In this document: positions 45,601 through 57,600 of the stretch, piece after piece
Layout: each line of letters begins with the position of its first letter
Numbering within the stretch: the stretch's first letter is position 1
Assembly (NCBI GenBank): GCA_021014325.1
Contig: CM037473.1
Coordinates: 13,330,696 to 13,394,695, forward strand
Length of the DNA stretch: 64,000 nucleotides
Reading direction: 5' to 3'
Source of the DNA: Plazaster borealis
Lineage: Eukaryota; Echinodermata; Asteroidea; Forcipulatida; Labidiasteridae
Program-made: the position numbers and the translations under genes
Notes under the pieces: model-generated
Seen by the model: the letters and a program-made list of their open reading frames with translations, nothing else
Told to the model about the DNA's origin: nothing
The model's database searches: none

Positions 45601-48600
45601 AACCACAGTTGGAGGGATCGTGCCTTTTCTATCGCAGCACCAAGGATGTGGAATCATCTTCCTCAGAACATCAAGCAATCTACTTCATTAGCCAATTTCA
45701 AAACTTGCTTAAATCTCACCTTTTTTTCGAAAGCCTACTGTACGGCGCTATGAGCAACGGCTGTTGGATTGGCGCCTTATAAATTTAACGATTGATTGAT
45801 TGATTTAGGTAAAAGAGGTTCATCGTATGAAAACCCCCCCAACTATATACATAAAGTTATAATTAGTAATAGTGTCAAAAATGATTTTCACATATAAAAA
45901 GGAATGAAAGATTATTACCTAAAGGAGATTTAGGGCACTGACAGAAAGGGGGATGCGCATCCTGAAAGCCTGCTGTTTTGTTTTAGTGGTTAATTTTGCA
46001 TTATAAATAGCTCCCCATCCCCAATGGTTGAAGGCAGAATTGATTTCCTAGCCCCCTCCAACAATATTTTCTGGGTGATCAGAGTAAATGGATGTGTGAT
46101 TCAAAATGAAAACCAATAATGCAAAATAAAAATAAACAAAATTTGTTTTGTGTAAAAGAAAAGACAACATATACATATCTGAATTAAAAAGAAAAACATA
46201 TTACAGGAATGAAATTAGATTATAGACTCTTTGTAAACTGAAAGGAAAATTTGATGAAACGCTTTCCCTCTAAAAAACTACTGCATCAAAATGAAGGATG
46301 GAAAGGAGTATAAAATAACCCTAACCACCATTCAGGTGTTTTCTAAGCACCCTGCTAAAGGCATCAAACCGCAACACAGTTGAAATGAAAACCCTGCTAA
46401 ATGCAGCAAAATATAACAGAGATTCTGTTGCATTATGAAGTGTACTGGTTTATGCCAGCCTTGGCACCCAGGCATTTACCCTGGTAAGTGCACCACTTTG
46501 CATTGAAGATTGCTGGGGACTGGGATTGCACATGGACATCTCAAGGCCATGTAGAACCCTGCTAAATGCAGCGCAGTGCAACAGAGTATGGGATTTTTGA
46601 GTGGACTGCTAAATGCAACAAACTACAACAACTTTTACATGTGGCGCATTTTGTTGTAGTTGGTGGTGATAGGGATATAAAAATGATGGGACCCGTCACA
46701 ACCATAAACTTAACACAAAGCTAGCTTTACATGACTATTTGATGGAATGTAAATTAAAATTGTATTGACTTTGTAAATGATAACAGAAACGGGAAAAATA
46801 ACCCCCAAACAAACAAGCAAATTTCTGTCAGCTTTACTTTTTTACAAGTACATCTATAAATTTGTACATTGCGTTGCATGCATTATTTAATAGTACCAAG
46901 TGTTAGCTGACCCTCTGCAACCAAACAAGAACAGAAGATAAAGAAAGAAAATAAAAACCCTTTTTTTCCCCGAGCGGTGATGGGGCAATGTTAGGATGAA
47001 ATCAAAAGATGAAGATAACGAGGGGAAATTTGCATACTGACCTCTGAATACAGAACCTGGGTCAACCTGTGTCTGGTCTTTAAACAAGTAAGATTGGAAG
47101 ACAGAAGTTAGAAGACGGCAGACATAAATGTACAACATGCACTGAATGGTGCCTGGAGAGAAGACTAACAAGGATATTTCTTTTCACACATTCTGAATTC
47201 ATTTGACAAAGGAAGTTTCAAAAACATGACAAGGAAAAAGTGTGTGTTCCAGTAAAATGTGCAATGTTTATAGAAACAGAAACATGAACAAAAATCTTCA
47301 ATTCAATCACCTGTGAAAATAAAAAATATGTAAACAACATTTTATAAAAATGTAAGAAGCAGCATCTGTATTAACCATTGTGGCATACAAAAGGAAATAG
47401 AATTTGGATTAAAAATTGTTAAATTTAATTTTCAGTGATCCGGACATAACCAATGCCCAGGACGACAAATTCGGCCAAGGTCCAACTGTTGTGTAAACTC
47501 AAAGGTTTGGCAGAACTGTAGTCAACTACTACATGATAATCATTCAAGTTTGCTCAGATTATATATGTGTTAACGATAAGCATCAGACCTGGTGCTTCAC
47601 TCTTGTAAGGGGCAAGGCTGGTTTTCCTTGGTAAGGCCGTGTCCGAAATGCCGGCTACAGCTACGGCTACGGCTAGATTTCCGCATCATCATGCATTGAA
47701 GTATGGGACGTCCTTAGCAACACCCTTAGCAACAGCTGTAGCCGTAGCTGTAGCGCCAGTTCGGATACGGCCTAAGTGCCTCTATGAGAGAAACTTCCCA
47801 CTACTGAAAGGGGCACCAAGGCAATGGCCAGGGGCACGAATGCAACTGCCTCTGCTGCATCGTGTAGGATCAGGCCTGATGGATACACACATATAATAAT
47901 AATCACCTTAGCTGTGAGTGTACAAAGCTCTGAGTCTTTTCTCTTTAGCTCATCATCTTGTCTATCGACCTCTGCTTGTAATAACTCAATATGAGATTGA
48001 GTGCTGCATAACTCGCCCCTCAGTGCCTCAATGTGATTCTCTAGCTTGTCGATATCAGTCTCACACGATGTGTCAAACACACTCTGATGGTATAAACCAG
48101 TCCACACAAATACTTTAAATTCTTATATAATATACAAATAATGACTGCTACAGCTACACTGCAACTACAACTCCTGAGGTGCGTTCTATTTAAGATCGCT
48201 CCAGGATCACAGAGAAAATAGACTGCTCCAGCGTTCACAGAGAAAGTTGTAGTTTTAACCACAGCACGAGTAAAAGCAATAAATGTTTGTTTATTAAACC
48301 CCACACATATATTGTGCTTGGACGTACGTCTAGGCACCAAGAAGCTACTGTTTCTCCAGGAATAGTACATTGGTTGCTACAGTATAATACATTGGTTGCT
48401 ATGGGTATAATACACTGGTTGTTTCGGGTATAGTACATTGTTTACGTGTATAGCATGTCAAGTTCGCGCAGCTTTCTAGTAAAAATAAGACATACCATGT
48501 GATGTACATGTACTCTGAACCAATCGCAATGCAGAATCTTTGTAAGAGGTGTTATAAAACAAAATATATACATTGTATCCCAAACATATACTGTCCATAT

Positions 48601-51600
48601 CATTTGCCAATAAGTTGATTAACCTTTCAAAACCATTCAAGTGCACAGGTTGTGTATGGTAGAGCAACCATACACAGAACTATTGTGAATATGCAAATAG
48701 AAACTGTGTAGTTTGCATTCACCGCACAATATCATATTGCAGGCATGTTTAAGCATCTATAATTCAAAACGATCTGGATAGCATTTTAGGATCAGACAGT
48801 CTGAGGGTTAACAGAATGTGCAACCCCTTAACTCCAACACATGCATTTCTGATATTGCTATTTACTTGAGTCTTTATCATACAAAAATAATGGATGATGT
48901 TAACAGGTAGACAGGTTAAATGTAATTTACTGACAGCTATACATAGAAATCTCTTGAATTTACTCACGATGCATTTATAACCATTGTCCATCCCGCCGTG
49001 CATGTAAGTTTGTGCATTTTGTACAACTAGTAACCACAGCAGTAGGTATGCTGGGAAGGTGTTTAATCTAAGTGATTTTCATACAGAAATGTTAAATTAC
49101 CTCTCCGTCTAACTCTAAATTTCTAGTGATATGTCTGGTGACACTCCTCAAGTCACTAAGTAAACACAAGACCTCCTTTGGATGTGCAGCACCAACCCGT
49201 ACTATTTCCTGTGAGCCCTTCCTATTGGCTGGTGTTCTTTGGTAATGCTGTGGTGAGCCAATGGGATTGGGTGTAGCTTGGAAGGCTTTTAGTTCTTGGA
49301 CGAGTTCAGAAAGGGTAGATTGGACTTCATTCAAAACATCTTGCAACTGGAAATTCATAACAAGAAACACTGAAGTTAGGGTTTGATCAGACTTACATGA
49401 ATGCAGACAATATCTGGCAATATTGTTCCCGAAACTGCAAACAATAGCCAGCAACATCAATTGTAAGGGGCCTGTAAAGCTAAAATTAGGTACTGTTTTT
49501 ACAATATCGGGGCCCAATTTCATGGCACTGCTTACCGTGGGATTCTACGCTTACGGCCCAAAGAATCACACGCTTTATAGGCTGTTGTAAGAACAAAATT
49601 TAGCAAGCAGAGCCATGAAATTGGGCCCGGATCTTGAAGATAACGTCCTCCTGTTATAGTTACCTGTTGATGCTCCATGTGGCACATCTCGTCTTGGCAC
49701 GGTTTATCACCAGCAGCATTACTTTCTCTCAATGGAGAGGTCCTGCACTCTCCAGTCTCCTTCTCTTCCGTCAACCCCGCCTCCGTCTCCTCCTCCACAC
49801 AAACTAACCCCGTATCTACATCATCACATTCAATGTCCTCTTCATAATGAACAGCTGCTGATGCTCCCTGATGTATGTACTCCTCATTAGGATCACCTCG
49901 CCCTCCCCCGGCTCCACCCATCTCCAAGCCCAGCTCCGAGTGGAGGGAGTTACCGAGGAAGTCAGCGGCGTTAGCGGACGAGTTAAGAGTGGAATGGTAT
50001 CTGAGTTCATCTAGCTCTTCAGCGGTGTCATTTTGGAGCTGTCTTAGCTTGGATATCTCTGCATCACGCAGCCTGACCTGTAATCAATCCAAATTGATAT
50101 TGAGTTACTCTTTACATTTCTGAAAGTCTTATTTACACCCTAAATCCTCCAGAATCCATCTCATGATTTTGCTTGAATCTGATGAGTTCAGTACTGAGCT
50201 ACAGGGCCCAATTTCATAGAGCTGCTTAACGGCCGATTTTATGCTTCTGTATGAGTTTCCATTTTCTAGCGTGAGCTAACCTTCCAGTGCTTACTGTATG
50301 AACATGAATGACGTAACAATGCAAATCCATGGTGGATGCACCAGCTGGCCGCCTAATTTTCTTGCTAACCTGTGAAATACGCTAACGCTTAAGCAATTTT
50401 GTCTGCTTTAGTTTGAACGAAAATTTGCTAACCATTATGCAGCGCTATGAAATTGGCCCCAGGCCACTAATTACTCTCAGCATATGGCAAAGCATACAAG
50501 TGCTATCCGAGTCCAATCATTTGGGTGTTGACTCACCATAGACTGGAGTGTTTTGATGCATTTGGGTGAGTGGACAGCCAGAAAACCCAGAACATTATAC
50601 AATTGTTGCACACTTTGATGGGTCAGCACATCGCACAGGAAAGTAAATCAATTTACCTTGTACCAGCGTAATTACAACCTCGAACCCAAGGGCTATTTCT
50701 AATAGTACAAGGCACTGAAAATGACCCAGGGGCTGGCTTTTTCTAATATTGTACAAGGCACTGGAAATGAGCAACAGTGGGCACAAGCAAGGTAACATAG
50801 TCACTGTGGTCCAGTGGTTAGACTGCAGGACCTGCAATCACAAGGTTGTGGGTTCGAATCCTACCAAGCTAACCGCTGACTTCACAATGGACTAGAATAA
50901 GTATTGTCGTCTAGTTATACTGAATAACAATTTCTTGATTTGTGCAGTTCATAATCATAGACGTTAAACCAATGTTTGTATGAGAGAGATTGGCTGTTGC
51001 CAGCTTGGCGTTTAAATCCCCTTGTGAGAGTTTGCCGAGTTCCCTTGACAGGAAGATCATCTAAACAAACAAACAAACAAACAAATACCCCGTAGAGTAC
51101 ATCATGCCACTCATGTTCCCCTGAGCCATGTACATGCCTCTTCGTAGCACATCACATGATTGTTCTCGACCAATAAAAAATTCACAATCTATTTACAGAT
51201 GTATAACAAGTATACATGTGTACCTGTTGTTCGAGTTCTCTACTTTGTTTGTCTAACATGAGGCATCTATCGTTGGTTTCCTTGAAACTCGACGCCAGTG
51301 TATCTCTCTCAGCACTGGTTGTGTGTAGTTTACGTTCCAACTCTCCCCGTTTAGCAGACAGACGTTGCATCTGGAAGGAAAAAAAAAGCTCATGAGAATA
51401 TCCGGAGTCAGAATTCACAGACTGATTCATTAATCCTAGCAGTGTCCTCAGGCCAATTAAATCGGTCGATTTGCGGTTGTGTATTGCCAGTGACAATTAA
51501 TCCAACCCTATTTATAATGCCAAATATGGTCAAATCTTAATTAAGTGACCTTTCTGATGGCTCAAATGCAGTTTGGAAAGTCAGCTTTGAATTTGCATAT

Positions 51601-54600
51601 GCCTCGATAATAATAATAATAATAATAATAATGAGTTCTTAAATAGCGCTTTATCACACCCGATGGGCGTATCAAAGCGCTCAGGATGTTTTTTCCTGCA
51701 AGGTACATGGAGCTACGTTTTTTAAGTATGAGACTTATTCCTTTTCATAGCACCATGTAATGGTTTACAAGGTGCTGTGGCGCAATATGCTGCCGATCAA
51801 ACCGGGAACACCTGGGCGATTTTCTTCTCTTGAAGATAAGTGCACTGGGTTCTTTTATGTGCATTACACAACACACGAGACCTACGGCTTAACATCCCAT
51901 CCAAAGGATGCAGCAATAATGGTTGAGTGTCTTGCTTAAGGACACAAGTGTCACAGCAGGGCCTCGAACCCACACTCTGCTGATCAGAAAAACACCAGAG
52001 CTTGACTCCGATAATCTTTATCCGCTTGGCCACAATTCATTAATCGTTCCTTGGATTTGTTATTATATATGCAGTTTCTCTCAAAGAAATAATTTACACC
52101 TGAAATGCTTGGCATTACACGTGTTTAACACACAGCACAGATAGGTTTAGGCACCTTCCCATCATACACAGCAGCTTCTACCACCCACTGATTTGCTAAA
52201 TTTTACATGACTCCAAAAACCCATCTGTTTACTAATTAATAATTACCTGTATTAGTGTAATGACCCAGTGGCATACTCATTGCTTCATACCCTCTTCTTA
52301 TTTACCATAATAAATTAATTTTAGTGATTATGAGGAGCCCGTTTCCCATGGAAAGTGCAATAAACTATAGCTGCAGATTGGCTAACTGACTTTAATGAAC
52401 TTCCTCTCTCAAATCAATTTACATGTGTTACATCACTGCAATGGTTCAACAAGGTCGTATTCATAATAAAGTTCTGACCATGTAGAGCTACCTAGCTAGA
52501 GCGCTAACTTGTCCTGTGTATTGCAGCCGTGTGGGTGCATCCGTGTTTGTCTACAAACTTGAAAATTTGTATGGTTGGTGTCCACAAAGCAGTGCTTAAA
52601 GGGCCTATGGTACTGGTGCCTTTAAGGGCCCACAGAGCACCAGGGACGTACTATATGGGCCCACAGAGCACTGGTGCCTATAAAGAGCCCACAGAGCACT
52701 GGCACCTAAAGGGCCTATGGTACTGGTGCCTATAAGGGCCCACAGAGCACCAGTGCCTTTATGGGCCCAGAGCACTGGTGCCTATAAAGAGCCCAAAGAG
52801 CACCTTGACACCTCAAGGGTCTATGGTACTGGTGCCGATACGGGCCCAGAGAGCACCAGTGACTATATGGGCCCACAGAGCGCTGGTGCCTATAAAGAGC
52901 CCACAGAGCACTGGCACCTAAAGGGCCTATGGTACTGGTGCCTATAAGGGCCCACAGAGCACCAGTGCCTATATGGGCCCACAGAGCACTGGTGCCTATA
53001 AAGAGCCCACAAAGCACTGGCACCTAAAGGGTCTATGGTACTGGTGCCAAACGGGCCCACAGAGCACCAGTGACTATATGGGCCCATAGAGCACTGGTGC
53101 CTATAAAGAGCCCACAGAGCACTGGCACCTAAAGGGTCTATGGTACTGGTGCCTATAAGGGCCCACAGAGCACCAGTGACTATATGGGCCCACAGAGCAC
53201 TGGTGCCTATAAAGAGCCCACAGAGCACTGGCACCTAAAGGGTCTATGGTACTGGTGCCTATACAGGCCCACAGAGCACCAGTGACTATATGGGCCCACA
53301 GAGCACTGATGCCTATAAAGAGCCCACAGAGCACCAGTGCCTTTATGGGCCCATAGGGTCTATGGTACTGGTGCCTATACGGGCCCACAGAGCACCAGTG
53401 ACTATATGGGCCCACAGAGCACTGGTGCCTATAAAGAGCCCACAAAGCACTGGCGCCTAAAGGGCCTATGGTACTTGTGCCTATAAGGGCCCACAGAGCA
53501 CCAGTGTCTATAGACGATGTGACCTCTGTTTACATTCAAACCGCCCTCTGTTGACAAAAGTCATGTTTCCGCCGGGCAAGAAGACGCGTACTCATGGTAA
53601 CATTGCGTATCCTTTATAGCTGGCTGTCAGTATACAAAGGTTTTGCCCAGCGACATGCGCGGGCATCATGTTATGATTTTTGAATGACGTCAGAGGTCAC
53701 ATCGTCTATACGGGCCCACCAGAGCACTAGTGCCTATATGGGCCCACAGAGCACTGGTGCCTTTAAAGAGCCCACAGAGCACTGGTTCCTAAAGGGTATG
53801 GTACTGGTGCCTATAATGACCCACAGAGCACCAGTGCATAGGCCCACAGAGCACCAGTGTATGGGCCCACAGAGCACTGGTACCCATAAGGGCCCATGGG
53901 ACACATGTGCCTCCAGCCCATGGAATACTTAATCTGGCCCTAACTGTCTGGGACACTCCAATAAAAACACTTGTCAACCTTAAACAACTAATGATCACTA
54001 CTTTGTAAAAACACCTGGGACAATAAAATTGAAGATTTTTGTGTTTGCATTTTATAAGAAAACATGTGAACGTCTCCATGAGTTGTACTCACCTCTGTCT
54101 GCAGTTCTTCTACCTGTGGGTCTTCTCTATGCTGTGAGTGTTGACGTCTGAGATGAACCTGGTCTCGTAATCTATGTATATGCTCATTCAGTTCCTCTTC
54201 AACATCTGATGCCTGAACAAAAACAAAATACACACATACATGTACAAATTATACAAGGCACAATGATAGAATACAAGTTTAAGGGGTACTGAGACGTTTG
54301 TCTAGAGGCATTCCAACAGCAATTATTAATTGAGGAAACAATGACAACAACGACAATGACAGCGAAAATTACCACGGCAAACGTCAACGAAACAACAATA
54401 ACAACACCCACTACAATGTTAACGACGCCCCTAATTACGACGACCATAACAAACATTAGCGATAATTGCAACAAGACAGCAAAAGGACTATTGACAGTAA
54501 CTACTAGAATGGCCTATGGTCTAAAGGTCTGCTACAAGATGCAGGCCCAACCTTCAGCTGTAATGGATCCAGGGAGAATCCCTCTGTTCCGTCCCAACTT

Positions 54601-57600
54601 GACAATCGTCCCAACTATAGTTGGGATCGCCCATAGAACTCTACTGTATTATAATACTATAGAGTTCTATGGGCGATCCAGGCTGTACAGGATAGCATCC
54701 GCGAAAGGAACCGTGATCGATTGTGGCATGGTTATTGCTCCATGACTGTGGGGACTGCAACATGCGGGCGTGGATCTCCCCCTCAACAACTTGTTCATTA
54801 ATGATGTGGGTATTGGGCCCAGTTTTGGCTTTAGAATAGTAGATGAGTGTGAAATTTGTCATTTATGTGCCTGTGGCTACTGTCCCAACTACAGTTGGGA
54901 CGCCCCAACTGTAACACTCAAGTTGGGACCAGTCCCAATTATAGTTGGTGCGATTGTCAAGTTGGGGCGGAACACCTCCAACACCTGCATAAGTGGCCAC
55001 TCAGCCTCAACATCTCACCCAAGCAAAGCAGCAAATGACCAGATTATGATTCTAAAGCTTTTTTGTAAAGTAGCCCACCAGGCTACTAAACAGTGCTTTT
55101 GTCCCCCCTAACAGTTTTTACTACAGACAATGCATATCGGTCTAGTGTTAAGGGTGAGCCCTGTAAACCAATCTTGGTCTTTTGGGTCCCAGCCACAATT
55201 CTGTCTCAATCTCAATACAAACGACTCACAATACAGTGCGTCCTCTACAGTTTACCCCGGAGAGGTCCTTTAAAATAAAAAACAGTCGACTAACAAACAT
55301 CACACTTGCAACTAAGCATTGCACACGCAGTTTGGGAACTTGAATTGGCTGATATGGATGTGCAAAACATTCCCCGACTTCACAAACAAAAAACAAGAGA
55401 AAAACAAACTTGCTTTATATGAAGGAAATATCATTCCTGTCATTTTCTGTATTGTCCTGAGTGCTGACTGCATGCAAACCATGAACGAACAATAAGAACT
55501 ATGGGTCGCGCAGTGTAGGACAGTCAGGCCTGGAACTTCATCTTTGAGAGGGTAAGGCCATTTTCAATTTGTAAAGGGCACTTCCATTGGAAAATCTTAA
55601 AGTCTATGGGAAACTTTTGAAGCGGCAAAAAGGCCAAGACAAGGGCAACAGCGGCCATGGCATCTGTGGCCTCCATTTAATTCCAGGCCTGAGGTGCAGT
55701 GCACAACAACCCAAAAACTTGCCAACCTTTTTCAAATGAAACACTGCGGCGAAAATGTCCTCTCCTGGGGAAACTGTCTTGTGAATCGACCCTATTAGAA
55801 CTTCATACTTTACATGGTAAACATCTTATTTGTTTTCCTCCCGAATCAAATTAAATCTCACAGAAAAAAAGTAAGCCATCTAAGGAAGATTACAACTCAA
55901 CCGACCTCAAGCACACTAATCTAATCATTTTAAAAATCGGATCAAACCAATTCTGTTATATTGCCCTTTAAAAATAATTGCAAGCGAGTATAAATCGATG
56001 AGTATGAATACCTGTCAGCCATGACCTTTCCTTCAATCAAGACGTTCGATTATATTGAGAGAGAGAGGCGGGGTGGGGGGGGGAGGGGGGGGGGTGGGTA
56101 GCCAAGTATACCAGGGATCTCTTTCTCTCTCAGATTAGACCATCAGGCTGGAAATCTCATTTCACGTTCAGCTGTCTGCTACATGTATGTCAGGTGTTGA
56201 CAGATATGACTAAGTCCTCATACATCCACAATACAGGTATATATATTTCCTAATGACAGATTTCCGTTGCGTACTAATTTTAGTACTCAGCTCTCTATTT
56301 TGAAGAACTAAACTCCAAGTCCGATGTTTGTTGTGACTTTTAGAATGAGTAATACTTTCATAAAAAGTCTGTAAATGCATCCATTATTTAATCAGAATCA
56401 GAGGATATGTTTGCAAAGCCACAAAACCTTGGCACGTTTCAGCTTATTCACTTGAGTACACGTAAATGAAATACAACCAAACATGTAGCTATGAAACCAG
56501 CTTTCTAAAGAAAAGACTGCAGCCTGTAGACTTCATTAAGGGAAATTATGTATTGCATATCATTGGTAATTGCTGTATTTTTCGAGACAATGTGGATTTC
56601 TGGGGCAGGATTTAATATGAAATATCTTTCTAACAACCAGTGTTTACATTTGTCAGTCTGTGACTGCCAAGAAAAACAAGAGCAAATAGTGATGATTTTA
56701 AACTGTCGGGCTTATCTTGTTATATAAATTTGCTTCAAAATGATACAAAATTGCATTTGTCTTTGAAATGAAACAATTAGACCTAGGCAAAAGGATTTTA
56801 CTGGATACTTGGGAATAATGTCATCTGCTCAGGACTACATGTATAAGGTCATTTTGGATGGATTTCATAAAATTGCTTTTTTATATATTTTGGAGTGGTC
56901 TACAGAGTATTTGTTTAGCACAAAAGATACACTCATTTTCTAAGTGAAACATTTATTTGTTAATTTTGATTTCTTGTTTTCAAATTTATACACATTTTTC
57001 ATTTAAAGGTATTGTACACTTTTGGTAACAGCTCAAAATCAGCGTCCACATTTTGTGTGATTCAACATAATGCATGAACAAACAAACCTGTGAAAGTTTG
57101 AGCTCAATTGGTCATCGAGGTCATGGTAAAATAGTGAAAAGAGACCTGATGTGTTTTCTGTTTTTTCAAACATCAAGTTTTTATCGCGCATGATAAAAAC
57201 TATTGTTTTACTCATTGCTCAGAAACGATAGCATTTTCGGCAGAAATATTTTAAGGAACCCTTTTTACCATTACTTACTTTAAACCATGTAAGTTATGTG
57301 TGAATGTGTGAACATTTGTGTTTTTCAATCTTACCAATAGTGCACCTAGGGCCTTTACTGACCTTTTGATCATTACGGATGTGAAATTAAATGAATAACC
57401 TTATACTTAGCACTGAGCCAACGATAATGTACTTTCAGTCAAAGTTAATTTGTAACTTGGAAGTACATATTTGTTCATGTCTGCAAATGATATGTTATCT
57501 ACCTTTTACAATGAGAGATGGACACATCTGTGTTGTAGTCTTGGGGGAACAGAGAACTGATCATTTTAAAGAATGAAAGATTTGGGGTACTTTATGAAGG

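Larger units (their letters stand above)
42509..47906. other. BICDL1 intron (5.4 kb)
   Basis: Holds a SINE, a non-LTR retrotransposon 3' fragment, copies of dispersed repeats and the nested element at 47586. 43614-43711 is a small TIR pair (ccctttagagac / tctctaaaggg). 46340-46640 has several local repeats of 'ccctgctaaatgcagc'. No further exon was seen. Confidence 0.55.

Noticed and set aside
45361..45753. Host protein-coding gene
   Set aside because: The residues are the C-terminus of a non-LTR retrotransposon ORF2, with the matching 3' tail.
50800..50880. tRNA gene with good A and B boxes
   Set aside because: Part of a SINE with body and (AAAC)n tail; a second copy is at 37390-37592.
52529..53445. 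Several frames of 70-115 codons on both strands
   Set aside because: All lie in the 'gggcccacagagcac' satellite and are repeat translations.
54341..54745. 134-codon plus frame rich in Thr
   Set aside because: Low-complexity 'acaacaatgac' tract running into a TIR element; antisense to the BICDL1 intron, no splice sites.
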